Source: Gymnogyps californianus (lineage: Eukaryota > Chordata > Aves > Accipitriformes > Cathartidae). From it: a stretch of DNA of 64,000 nucleotides. The position numbers and the translations under genes are program-made. Below are positions 13,192-23,458 of the stretch, piece after piece. Below the pieces are notes generated by a model. The model did no database searches, was not told where the DNA came from, and saw only the letters and a list, made by a program, of their open reading frames with translations. Location: NCBI RefSeq assembly GCF_018139145.2, contig NC_059471.1:65606020-65670019 (forward strand), given 5' to 3'. The first letter of the stretch is position 1. Every line of letters starts with the position of its first letter.

Positions 13192-14035
13192 TGTTGTGGT
13201 GGGTTGACAGTGGCTGGCTGCCAGACCCCCACGCAGCTGCTCTCTTACTCCTCTTCCTCAGCAGGAGATGGGGGAGGGAATAAGGTGGAAAAGCTTGTGG
13301 GTTGCGATAAAAGACACTAATTCCTTGCCATTTAAAAATAGAGTTGGGTGGTGAGGAACAAAGAGAAGAGCTAAGCCACCCTTCCCATACCCCACTCCAT
13401 CTTCCCAGGCTGAACTTCACTCCTTCATTTCGTGATGCCCCATCTTCCTCTCTCCCCACACCAAGCGGCGCAGGGGTGTGGGGAATGGGGGTTGCGGTCT
13501 GTCTGTAACAGTTCCTCTTTCCTGCTCCTCCTCCTTTCTGCTTTTCCCTGCTCCAGTGTGGGTCCTCTCCATGGCCTGCCGTCCTTCAAGGATAAACCTG
13601 CTCCCATGTGGGTTCCCCCTGGGCTACAGTTCCTGCCAGGAGCCTGCCCCGGTGTGGGCTCTCTCTGGAGTGCAGCTTCCTTCAGGGCACTGGCTCCAGC
13701 GTGGAGTCCTCTGTGGGCTGCAGTGTGGATATCTGCTCCACCATTAACCTCCATGGGCTGCAGGGGGACAGCCTGCCTCACCATGGTCCTCTCCGTGGGC
13801 TGCAGAGGAGCCAGCTCCAGCACCTGGAGCACGTTGTTCCCCTCCTTCTCTGACCTGGGTGTTCACAGGACTGTTCCTCACACTTTTTCCTCACTGCTGC
13901 ACTCTTAAATACACTTTCCTTGAGGCACCACCATTTTGGCTGAGGGGCTCAGCTGTGTCCTGAACTGCTGCTGCTTGTCCGAGGGCTATCTAATTTACAC
14001 CCTGTTGGAGCTGCTGCACCTAGTAGGCTCAGAAA
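13192..14035 (-). mobile_element. Avian ERV LTR, tandem-repeat type, diverged (solo)
   Basis: On the + strand it starts TGTTGTGGTGGGTTGACAG and shares its layout with the LTRs at 32073 and 57000: a CACGCAGC.GCTC...CTC block, a GGGGAATGGGGGTTGCGGTC block, then CTCCAGTGTGGG-type minisatellite units, the GGGCTGCAGGGGGACAGCCTGCC block and a CTTAAATA box (the minus-strand TATA position). Transcriptional sense is therefore minus. The far end is uncertain because homology to the other two fades after about 13930. No target duplication was found. The long ORFs on both strands come from the GC-rich 45-bp repeats. Confidence 0.75.
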
Positions 14036-15005
14036 TTTAGGTGCAGAACCTGCTGTTACCCACTTGCAGTGGACACCTTTGCTTGCTATGATGAGGCAAG
14101 AGATGGGAAAGGAAGGAGCATGTAACAACTGTTGATTATGGGAGTGAGAGGCCTAAAATAGTTGGGAGGTGTGGGTGAAATGTATGTGTATCTGTATGTA
14201 TATCACAAGTCCCACAGTGCTGATGCTGAAGGGTCCCAGAAATGCGGAGTTAGCGCTTTGGAGAAATGCTGAGATGAAATTTGAGATTAATTTGCTCTGC
14301 AAGGCATGCTTGATAATCTGGAAAAGGGATGTAGGCTTGCCATAATTCACCTTGTGTGCTCTGCACTTGAGCTTTCTCTTTAATTCATGTGAATCAAATA
14401 TCATCTTGGAAGGGGAGCTGAGCCTGGATTTGGAACTAAATTAACCTTCTGAGCTTTTCATTAATTTCAGTGGCTGCCCTCAAGCCACTGTTCAGGCCCA
14501 AATCTAATTCTTGTGTTGTTAGAAGGAAATGGGAGCTACAGTTCAGGGAGTTACTGTGAACAGTTATAACTGTGTCGCTATTTATGTAGTGCAGATCTTA
14601 GCAGTCCAAAACTTGCTCAGATGCTCCCATTAGTTCCTGAACATTCTCGCTGATTTTTTATGTATGGCAGAGCTTACTTACGTGCTTTTATCCCAAGAAC
14701 AGTCTTGAGAGGCCATGAATCTGTCCTGTCCCCCATTTGCCTGGCTGTGCCATGTACACCTGCAGGCGTATCTGCTGGCTTTCCAATTAACACGGCAGTG
14801 CTAACAAGCCTGGGCAGGTAAGGCCCTGTGCATGTCTCACCATATCCTTCTGACTCTCCTCTGTGTAAGCAGTGGGTCTGATCATGAGGATGGTTTTAGG
14901 CTGACATCTAAAAGGCAACGGAGACTGATACAGTGAGAAAGCTTTTACCTACTGCTACGCACCAGTCCCAGGAACGTGGCGTGCTGTATGTGACATCCAG
15001 GATAT
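14036..15005. other. Unique intergenic DNA
   Basis: Nothing recognised: no splice-bounded exon and no transposon signature. Confidence 0.6.
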
Positions 15006-15275
15006 CTCAGAATTGTAGAATATCTTGAGTTAGAAGGGACCCATAAGGATCGAGTCCAACTCCCTGCTCCTCGCAGGACTACCTAAGACTAAACCGTGTG
15101 CCTAAGAGCGTTGTCCAGACACTCCTTGAACTCTGGCAGGCTTGGTGCCATGACCACTGCCCTGGGGAGCCTGTTCCAGTGACCGACCACCTTCTTGGTG
15201 AAGAGCCGTTTCCTAATGTCCGATCTGGTGTTATATGTAGGCCTGGTGAGATTCCCCAAACAATTTTTTTTTTTT
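15006..15275 (-). mobile_element. CR1 LINE 3' end (ORF2 C-terminus and 3' UTR)
   Basis: Read on the minus strand this encodes the typical CR1 ORF2 tail (RKRLFTKKVVGHWNRLPRAV, then APSLPEFKECLDNAL), followed by the CR1 3' UTR. The + strand shows the reverse complement, with the familiar TCGAGTCCAACTCCCTGCTC and CTGGGGAGCCTGTTCCAGTG blocks. It is 5'-truncated, like most CR1 copies. It lies on the same strand as the large CR1 at 16272, which lacks exactly this part, so the two may be halves of one element separated by later rearrangement. Confidence 0.9.
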
Positions 15276-16271
15276 TGTAGCCAGTGTATCACTCAGGTTT
15301 TGTTAGACATCTCTTGCCTGTCAAGCAGCCTATGATAGCTCTGTGTTTGCTGTAGACATATATAAGCAATACAGAAATAGCATGTTTTTACAGTATTTTT
15401 CCAGCAGGGGACTGTGTTAGCTTCTGCTTTGTCAGAAACTACTCACAGTTTCCTTGAATTTGTTAATATTTGTACTTTTGTATGCTTTTATAACTGACTG
15501 GAGTTGGATTTTTGTGTATTTTGGAGCTGCTTTTCAAGCTCCAGGAAATACAGTCTATTAACCTTTTGTCCTGTAGAACAAAAGTAGACAGTCACAGCTG
15601 GAAGTGTTCACGCAGCATTTGACCTCGCCACGTGTATGGGATTTGTATGGTTTTTTTAGCACTTCCCCGTGGCACGCGTGACTTACCATAGCATCTGTAC
15701 ATTCAGCGTCACAAGGGCTCTTTCAGCACAATGCAATGCGGAGGTAACACAGGATCAGGTTTATTGTGAGGCAAAACTAAGCAAGGAATTTGGCTCTGAT
15801 CACTAGCTCGTTTAATCTCAGGCCTTACTCTAAGGCAGGCAGAATTTCAGAGGAACTGAGAAACATCCACTGCTACGGGACTGTTCTTACCAGTTCCTAC
15901 AAGAAGTCTCCATTCTGAGATTAAGTTGAGAAAACACTGGGATGGTGCAATGCGTGCTCCATCCACTGCGCTCTCTCGTTACTACCTACTTTAGCAAGCG
16001 TGATTTCTGCTGGGAATTTAAGGTGCAGGAGTGTTTTCCCTATGCTGGGAAGGAGAGAGCAATGTGCTCTTTCCTGGCAGCAGAGAGGGAGTATGGTGAC
16101 TACCTTGGACTTGAAGCTAAGCATTTGAAAATACAGGTTCAGGAAAGTGACCCTGCCCTGCCCTCGCCACCAGATCTTCAGACGGATTTCTGCCTCAGCA
16201 TTCAAACCTGGTTCCATGTATCTGCTGGCTATCTCACTGACCATCTTTACTTTGCTGTCGTTATGGAATAA
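15276..16271. other. Unassigned DNA between two CR1 pieces
   Basis: About 1 kb with no CR1 or LTR similarity that I recognise, apart from a short T tract at 15265-15276. A minus-strand reading frame stays open from the CR1 RT segment through the junction at 16271 and on to 15921, but the part outside CR1 has no recognisable motif. It could be an older sequence, or an insertion that split one CR1. Confidence 0.5.
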
Positions 16272-16284
16272 AAAAAGCACATCC

Positions 16285-17301
16285 TCACTTGTTGTGACCC
16301 AAGTGCAGGACCTGGCACTTAGCCTTGTTGAACGTGATACAGCTGGCCTTGGCCCATCGATCCAGCCTGTCCAGATCTCTCTGTAGAGCCTTCCTACCCT
16401 CAAGTAGATCAACGCTCATGCCCAGCTTGGTGTCGTCTGCAAACTTACTGAGGGTGTATTTGATCCCCTTGTCCAGATCATTGGTGAAGATATTAAACAG
16501 AACTGGCCCCAATACTGAGCCCTGGGGAACACCACTTGTGACCAGCCACCAACTGGATTTAACTCCTTTCACCACAACTCTTTGGGCCTGGCCATCCAGC
16601 CAGTTTTTTACCCAGTGAAAAGTATGCCTGTCCAAGACATGAGCAGCCAGTTTCTCCAGGAGAATGCTGCAGGACGCGGTGTCAAAGGCTTTACTAAAGT
16701 CCAGGTAAACAACATCCACAGCCTTTCCCTCATGCACTAAGCAGGTCACTATGTCATAGGAGGAGATCAGGTTAGTCAAGCAGGACCTGCCTTTCATAAA
16801 CCCATGCTGACTGGGCCTGATCACCTGGTTGTCCTGTACGTGCTGCGTGATGGCACTCAAGATGATCTGCTCCATGACCTTCCCCAGCACTGAGGTCAGA
16901 CTGACAGGCCTGAAGTTTCCTGGATCCTCCTTCCAGCCCTTCTTGTAGATGGGAGTCACATTTGCTAACTTCCAGTCAACTGGGACCTCCCCGGTTAGCC
17001 AGGACTGCTGATAAATGATGGGAAGTGGCTTGGTGAGCACTCCTGCCAGCTCCCTCAGTACCCTTGGGTGGATCCCATCTGGCCCCATAGACTTGTGTGT
17101 GTCTAAGTGGTGTAGCAGGTCGCTAACCATTTCGCCTTGGATTATGAGGGCTTCATTCTGCTCCCCATCCCTGTCTTCCAGCTTAGGGCGCTGGGTACCC
17201 CAAGAACAACTGGTCTTACTATTAAAGACCGAGGCAAAGAAGGCATTGAGTACCTCAGCATTTTCTTCATCCTTTGTTGCTATGTCTCCCCCTGCATCCA
17301 A
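16285..17301 (-). pseudogene. CR1 ORF2 reverse transcriptase segment
   Basis: A 338-codon open stretch encodes most of a CR1 reverse transcriptase, the enzyme that copies CR1 RNA at a nicked chromosomal target. Visible motifs are [62 protein letters not shown] with the first catalytic aspartate, [15 protein letters not shown], and KFADDTKL with the catalytic aspartate pair. All three core catalytic residues are intact. The frame is closed by decay downstream, and the thumb and C-terminal part are missing. Upstream the linker (17670-17440) is in another frame. It is a relic, not a host gene. Confidence 0.92.
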
Positions 17302-17739
17302 TAAAGGATGGAGATTCTCCTTAGTCCTCCTTTTGTTGTTAATGTATTTATAGAAACATTTTTTTATTGTCTTTTACGGCAGTAGCCAGATTGAGTTCTA
17401 GTTGGGCTTTGGCTCTTCTAATTTTCTCCCTGCATAACCTCACGACATCCTTGTAATCCTCCTGAGTTGCCTGCCCCTTCTTCCATAGGTCATAAACTCT
17501 CTTTTTTCCTGAGTTCCAGCCAAAGCTCTCTGTTCAGTCAAGCCGGTCTTCTTCCCTGCCAGCTCGTCTTTCGGCACATGGGGACAGCCTGCTCCTGCAC
17601 TTTTAAGATTTCCTTCTTGAAGAACATCCAGCCTTCCTGGACTCCTTTGCCCTTCAGGACTGCCTCCCAAGGGACTCTGTCAGCCAGTATCCCAAACAGG
17701 CCAAAGTCTGCCCTCCAGAAGTCTAAGGTAGCAGTTCTG

Positions 17740-18585
17740 CTAACGCCCCTCCTTACTTCTCCAAGAATCGAAAACTATCATTTCATGCTTGCTATGTCCA
17801 AGATGACCTCCAACCATCACATCACCCACAAGTCCTTCTCTATTCACAAACAACAGGTCTAGCGGGGCACCTTCCCTAGTTAGGTCCCTCACCAACTGTG
17901 TCAGGAATTTATCTTCCACACACTCCAGGAACCTCCTGGACTGTTTCCTCTCTGTTGTATTGTATTTCCAGCAGACATCTGGTAAGTTGAAGTCCCCCAG
18001 GAGAACAAGGGCTAGCGATCGTGAGACTTCTCCCAGCTGCTTATAGAATATTTTGTCTGCCTCTTCATCCTGGTTGGGTGGTCTATAACAGATTCCCACC
18101 ATGATATCTGCCCTGTTCGCCTTTCCCCTGATTCTTACCCATAAACACTCGACCCTTTCACCATAATCATCAAGCTCTAGACAGTCAAAACACTCCCTAA
18201 CATACAGGGCTACCCCATGGCCTCTCCTTCCTTGCCTATCCCTTCTGAAGAGTTTATAGCCATCTGTTGCAGCACTCCAGTTGTGTGAGTCATCCCACCA
18301 TGTTTCCGTGATTGCAATTACATCATCGTTTTCCAGCTGCACAATGACTTCCAGCTCCTCCTGTTTGTTGCCCATGCTGTGTGCGTTGGTGTAGATGCAC
18401 TTCACTTGGGCTATTGATCCTGCCACCTTTTTGCGGGGAGAAGCCCCAATTCGTATGTTCTCAGGTGCTTCCATAGTTTCTAATGCATCAACAACTTTTG
18501 CGTTTTTGCTGCTGCATGGATCTCCATTGCCTACCCCCACTGAGATGATTAAGGTGCTGTGTGCATTAGTATAGAGACATTTCAA
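17740..18585 (-). pseudogene. CR1 ORF2 apurinic-like endonuclease segment
   Basis: A 281-codon stretch encodes the N-terminal APE-type endonuclease that nicks target DNA for CR1 priming. Motifs are YTNAHSMGNKQEELE at the start, AITETWWDD (catalytic glutamate), RRGHGVALYV, GICYRPPN, LLGDFNLPDVCW (GDFN) and, near the end, LGHSKHEMI. In the family the last motif is normally S-D-H; here the aspartate is replaced by lysine, which should impair cleavage. A duplicated near-start (KCLYTNAHS before KCIYTNAHS) sits in the 5' part. The frame ends at 17740, before the linker to the RT domain. Confidence 0.9.
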
Positions 18586-18719
18586 ATGTGCTCCAGTGCA
18601 CTCAGCACATCGTGGACCAGTCTGAAGGACCTCGCTAGCACACTATCCCTCAAACATTGGCATGCTGCCCCATGGCTTATCACTAGTGAGCCTGGTTTTA
18701 TCCCTTTCCCCCTTCAAAT

Positions 18720-19411
18720 CTAGTTTACAGCTCTTTCAATGAGCCCCGCTAACTTTTGCGCAAATATCCTTTTCTTTCTTTGAGAAAGGTGTACCTCATC
18801 TGTCACCAGCAGGCCAAGTGTCATGTAGACTGACCCATGATCAAAAACCCCAAAATTCTGCTGGTGACACCAGTCATGGAGCCAGGTATTGATCTGCTGG
18901 GTCGTCTTATTTCTTCCCTCATCATTCCCTGCAACTGGAAGGATAGAGGAAAACACTACTTGTCCTCCTGATGCCTTAACCAGTTGTCCCAAGGCCGTGA
19001 AGACTCTTTGGATCACCCTTGGACTTCTCATAGCAACTTCATTGCTGTCTACATGAAAAAGCAATAATAGATAATAATCCAAGGGCTGTACCAGGGTAGG
19101 AAGTTTTCTCATAACGTCTTTAACCCGGGCCCCAGGGAGGCAGCAGCCTTCTCCAAGAAGTGGGTCTGGTCAGTATGTTGGGCCTTCTGTTCCCCTCATA
19201 AGATAGTCTCCTATGACAGTAACCCCCTTTTTTTCTTAATGGATGTGGTTTTTATGTGAGGCGTGGGCTGACTTAACCTTGGCAACACCTCCAACCTATA
19301 TGGACCATCGTTCTCATCACTGTTTGGTTCCACTTGCAGAGCTTCATACTTATTGTACAAGGGCATGTGGGAAGGTGAGGTAGTCATGGAGGAGATGCAC
19401 CTGCTGCACAT
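18720..19411 (-). pseudogene. CR1 ORF1 (SGNH-esterase type) fragment
   Basis: Two minus-strand frames (19411-19211 and 19112-18720) together give the C-terminal half of a CR1 ORF1 protein, an RNA-associated chaperone/esterase. The first contains MPLYNKYEALQVEPN and PRLSQPTPHIKTTSIKKKR. An extra G in a G run near 19227 shifts the frame. The next frame would read VTVIGDYLMRGTEG, where the family has G-D-S at the catalytic serine: it is tyrosine here. A TGA follows shortly after. The second open part has LLLLFHVDSNEV, QVVFSSILPVAGNDEGRN, INTWLHDWCHQQNFGVFDHG, LVTDEVHLSQRKK and the terminal IERAVN. Non-functional. Confidence 0.88.
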
Positions 19412-21229
19412 TATCCCACTGCTGCAGTGAATCCTGACACTTGGAATACAGGATAGGATGCACTCTTGTGCACGTTTAATGTTAGTGTAAAGGATTCCCC
19501 AACTCCAATCCGATAACAGTGCTGGTGGGGGACCACTACCTGGAGGAGCAGATAGTTCACTTGAGGAAAGAAAACAAAATGGGCATTATCCAAACATGGA
19601 GTTCTCAGACATGGAGCTGCCATGTCTCACTCTCCTTTACTCTGTCAAACTCTATGCTTCTGAGATACGGCAGTTCACAGACAACTGGGACACAAAGAAC
19701 ATGTCCCATCTTGCATCTCACCTGCTGATTCAGAGGATTGGAGGTGAGCTTTGTCTACAAATGTTGCAAGGGAAGAACATTCTTCAATTTTGAGTGGTTG
19801 GGTGTGCACACATAGACAACACATCTTGAGTTGCCGAGACTAATCTTCCCCACTCATGGAAAAGATGAAAAAGACAGGCAACCATAATGACCAGATTTAC
19901 ATGTTTTTATTTTGGGAAAGTAATAAATGGATTCAAGAATCTTGAATTATTCTCATTTAACAGACTTGGTTTCTGGTTGAATGGAGAACTTCACTTCTGA
20001 GGGCGTGGTGCGTAGAAATATTCTCAGGCCTAGTTTTTGGGCTGTAAAACACATTTATAAATGATCAAATTTATGAATACAGCATGCTTGAGTATCTGCT
20101 ATGGATAGCTGCACAAATCAACACTGCATAATTTGCCTGCTGCAGGTTGTAAAATGGGAAAGTTGTTCTGAAAGGACATAGGAAGCACACATAAGGACAT
20201 AGGAAGCACACAATTTGTAGGGGAAATTCAGTCTAGTCCCTTGAAATGGTTTATCTTCTTGGTGTATGCCTGTTACTCTGAAGACAATGAAGACTCACAG
20301 CATAAAAATTTGTATTCCAGGTTTTTTGCTTCTGTCAGTTTGTGGTTTATTGGAATCCATTTAGAAGTGCCTTTAAAACAATTCAGATTAACTGGCTTTT
20401 ATTAGGAAGCAAATTGAAATAACATTTCAATGCATTTCAATGCATTTCCCGCTAGTCGGGAAGCCTTCGATTAAAAGAAAAAGCATACCATTCTCTGGCT
20501 ACTCTGAATGGCTTCCTGCTCATTAAGAGTGTCAGATTTTATCAGCATCCACCATGGAATACTTAACATGAAGAGTTATGCCTTCTGCAAGGCTGTGGAT
20601 AAAGAGCTGAGATGCATCGGTGTAAGGTGAGAAGCACTGGTGTATGGCAGGAGGAAAAGTAATTTCTACCTAAATCATTACACATGTCTGTAAGGCTGGA
20701 TTCATCTGCACAGCCGTGTGTGGTGTGTGCCAGGAGGATTCTTCTTGGTAGAGACTTTTAGAGGCCAGTTTGACCACCCTGTAGGAACAGTCATCCTTTG
20801 TGCTGCACTCCAAACCAAAAGGATGGCCATCAGCTGGTTTGCACACAGATAAATTAGGCGGCCTCGTGCAAAGGTGCACTGTGAGCAGACATGACAAAGG
20901 AAACAGGGAGCTACGATATGGGGCTGAGGGGAGAAAAACACAGTGAAAATGTCCTTTTCTCATTATCCTGATAGGGGAAGTACTGATGTGATCCTTCGGC
21001 AAGGCAGCATGTCCTGAGTGCTATGCACACTGAAGAACCAGAGTGTGAAAACTGGAGTGGGAAGTGACAGACAAGGAGTAGCTTGACGTTGCTCAAAACC
21101 TTGGCTATTGGAAGAGGTTGGAACAACAGGCTTTATTTGAGGGAAAGGGGTAAACAGGACTGAAAACACTGTGCAACCCACAGGCATTGTCCCAACCGAG
21201 GTGGAAATTTTGGAGCGGCTTTTTGTCCA
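19412..21229. other. Unique intergenic DNA with a 21-bp tandem duplication
   Basis: No gene recognised. A 21-bp unit (AAGGACATAGGAAGCACACA plus one base) is repeated in tandem at 20172-20192 and 20193-20213. A second short duplication, of ATTTCAATGC, lies near 20425-20447. A minus-strand open stretch at 21002-20670 has several cysteines but no matching family. Confidence 0.55.
20172..20213. repeat. 21-bp tandem duplication, two copies
   Basis: Two adjacent copies starting AAGGACATAGGAAGCACACA, identical except for the last base. It looks like a recent slippage or repair duplication. Confidence 0.9.
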
Positions 21230-21509
21230 CAGAGCATGAGCTCCTCATTCTGCTCTTTTCTACCTGGTTTCTCCTCTACGTTACGCCTCCCATGTCCATC
21301 CGCTGGCAACTGTGACGCAATGCGGAACACTGTGTGTCCTCACCGAGCATCGTCCCGCACCGCAGGGGAAGGAGGACGGGAGGCAGGTCCTGAGCAGCTG
21401 GAAAAGCCGCTACCCCTAAACTTGGAGCTGCTGACATGAGCTGCACTGAACGCGTTGGTTTTCTCAGCCGCGTTAGATTCCCCCTCGCCTTTTTCCCCTT
21501 CATTTCCAG

Positions 21510-21730
21510 CTGGACCTGTGGCTTTCCAGAAACTCCTCTTCATAGCCTTGCCAACAGAAAGACAGCAGACATGCACCATGAAGAAGCATTTCCTTTTAGT
21601 GTGCTTCCTCACAGCTTCCTTCCAGCCAAGGGCTTGGCCTTCCCCTCTAAGTCACGCAGCGTCATTGACCGTAAACTCGCTGTCAGTGTTCAGGCGAGAT
21701 CTCCAAGCTGTCCGCAGGGAAGCTTTCCCG
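21510..21730 (+). CDS. Possible exon of an unrecognised small secreted protein
   Basis: I do not recognise this sequence, and the call is a hypothesis. A long pyrimidine tract and CAG end at 21509, and a strong donor GTAAGG begins at 21731. Between them ATG 21578-21580 sits in a good context (CACCATGA) and opens a 51-codon frame that ends exactly at the donor in phase 0. The N-terminus is MKKHFLLVCFLTASFQPRAW, a basic start followed by a hydrophobic core, which looks like a signal peptide. Two Arg-Arg pairs follow (FRRD, VRRE), as in peptide-hormone precursors. An out-of-frame ATG at 21571 weakens the case. The surroundings (21230-21760) are richer in CpG than the flanks. Chance is a real alternative. 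Confidence 0.22.
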
Positions 21731-21893
21731 GTAAGGTTAGAAAGCAGTGACGTAGTTTACTCCGCGCGTTCATGCGTTTCGCAGGCAGTGACTGTGCACA
21801 TCGTAATATATTAAACTACTCAGTGAGCTATTACTTAGGCAAAACGTGCTGGTGTGAGGCTGTTCTGCCTCTTGCCTTGACTGTGTCTTGCAG

Positions 21894-21923
21894 CATTTGG
21901 AAGTGCTCCGTGATCGGCCTTAA
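21894..21923 (+). CDS. Possible second exon of the 21578 reading (end of the ORF)
   Basis: A pyrimidine-rich tract and CAG at 21891-21893 form a good acceptor, 163 bp after the donor at 21731. Joined in phase 0 the frame reads HLEVLRDRP and stops at TAA (21921-21923), giving a 60-residue product with no recognised family. Support is only the splice signals and phase. Confidence 0.15.
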   Translation, partial: HLEVLRDRP

Positions 21924-21960
21924 TGAAGTAGAGTCTGGTTTTGTCTTGATTTAAGGAGAA

Positions 21961-22846
21961 TCGTTTACAGAGCTTTTTGGGTCTAACGAGCAGTGGTTTA
22001 TAGGAAATTCAAGAACTCAGTCCCTTTGTCAAACGTGGTTGAAGTCCACCGGGACGTTCAAAAATTGTTCAGATTGGGAGGGAATATGGGAAGCAGAGGA
22101 GCTGGCCAAGTGATTTTGTAGGTTTTGTAGGTACCTCAGGAAAGTGAAGTAAAAATGGTGTGTACAGGCTTGTAATGAAACACGTAATTGCTTGTCATTC
22201 TTGAAACAACTGAAAATAACATGGCAGAGCTGGGCTGCATCAGACACTGCTATTTTATGGGGCGCTCGGGTCGTGGGTACCTGTGTGGCAGTGGCTGCTG
22301 CCCGGCACAGCCGAAGCCTGCCAGCTGCTGGAGGTTGTGCCCATGGGCAGCCATAAGGTCACATGGATGTTTGCAGTTTTGCTAAAAACCCCTTTATAAA
22401 GCCAGTAACACTTTGCTTGTTTAGTTGCCAAGCTCTGTTTTTGGAACAGCTACCCAACTATTTTGGAATGGTGTTGTTGGACTTCTGTCCCCCTATTCAG
22501 TGTGAAGTGGTGCCACGGATATTTGAAGAAAAAAAAAAATATAAAAGTTGAGGAATACTGATTAAGGGAAACCCACTGACTTACAGATATCCTCTGCAAC
22601 TTGAACAGAGGTGATGAGAGCAAAAATGAACTTGCTCACCAAAACCCAACTCTGTGAATTTGTCACAGACATGCATTCTCCTGTCTCTTCAGCGCTTTGT
22701 CCCTCCTGCTCATGGCTCGGGGTCTGTTGCTGTTCTCAAACCCTTTCTCCCTTTGATTACTAGCTCTTGACTGCACAGAGCTCATGGGTTTCATGCTGGC
22801 TGATGTGGTCCTGAGCAACCTCTTTTCTTCAGCTCAATGGCTCTGC
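21961..22846. other. Unique intergenic DNA
   Basis: No gene or repeat recognised before the LTR at 22852. Confidence 0.55.
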
Positions 22847-22851
22847 AAGGG

Positions 22852-23453
22852 TGTCGTGGTTTAACCCCAGCCGGCAACTGGGCACCACGCAGCTGCTCAC
22901 TCACTCTTCCCCTGGTGGGATGGGGGAGAGAATTGGAACGGTAAAAGTGAGAAAACTCATGGGTTGAGATAAAGACAGTTTAATAGGGAAAGCAAAAGCC
23001 GCACACACAAGCCAAACAAAACAAGGAATTCATTCACCACTTCCCATCGGCAGGCAGGTGTTCAGCCATCTCCAGGAAAGCAGGGCTCCATCACGCATAA
23101 CGGTTACTTGGGAAGACAAACACCATCACTCTGAACATCCCCCCCTTCCTCCTTCTTCTTCCCCCAGCTTTATATGCTGAGCATGACATCATATGGTATG
23201 GAATATCCCTTTGGTCAGTTGGGGTCAGCTGTCCCAGCTGTGTCCCCTCCCAACTTCTTGTGCACCCCCAGCCTACTCGCTGGTGGGGTGGGGTGAGAAG
23301 CAGAAAAGGCCTTGACTCTGTGTAAGCACTGCTCAGCAGTAATGAAAACATCCCTGTATGATCATCAACACTCTTTTCAGCACAAATCCAAAACACAGCC
23401 CCATACTAGCTATTATGAAGAAAATTAACCCTACCCCAGCCAAAACCAGCACA
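22852..23453 (-). mobile_element. Solo ERV LTR with perfect 5-bp target duplication
   Basis: A 602-bp LTR begins TGTCGTGGTTTAACCCCAGC and ends CCAAAACCAGCACA on the + strand, so both TG and CA termini are present. The direct repeat AAGGG flanks it exactly (22847-22851 and 23454-23458). The minus-strand sense is shown by a TATA box (reverse of CTTTATATG at 23168-23176) and a poly(A) signal ATTAAA (reverse of 22979-22984). The perfect duplication shows a single insertion followed by LTR-LTR recombination, and is consistent with an ERVL- or gamma-like integrase that makes 5-bp duplications. It is closely related to the LTR at 26191. Confidence 0.93.
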
Positions 23454-23458
23454 AAGGG

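Larger units (their letters stand above)
16272..19411 (-). mobile_element. CR1 LINE, near full-length, 3' end missing, inactive
   Basis: The minus strand carries, in order, the ORF1 SGNH-esterase region (19411-18720), a short inter-ORF spacer, and ORF2 with its endonuclease (about 18420-17760), linker and reverse transcriptase (17301-16285). The last part of ORF2 and the 3' UTR are absent at the 16272 junction; the fragment at 15006-15275 would supply them. Frameshifts and stops break both ORFs, so the copy cannot move by itself. Its type, with long APE and RT segments, is widespread in birds. The 5' end near 19411-19430 is set by loss of recognisable ORF1 sequence. Confidence 0.92.

Noticed and set aside
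15921..16412. 163-codon minus ORF as a host gene
   Set aside because: Its first third is CR1 reverse transcriptase sequence in another frame; the rest is unassigned DNA after the CR1 junction with no motif.
20670..21002. 110-codon cysteine-containing minus-strand ORF
   Set aside because: A short CKP..G.P...C pattern suggested a disulfide-rich domain, but cysteine spacing fits no family I know and there are no good flanking splice sites.
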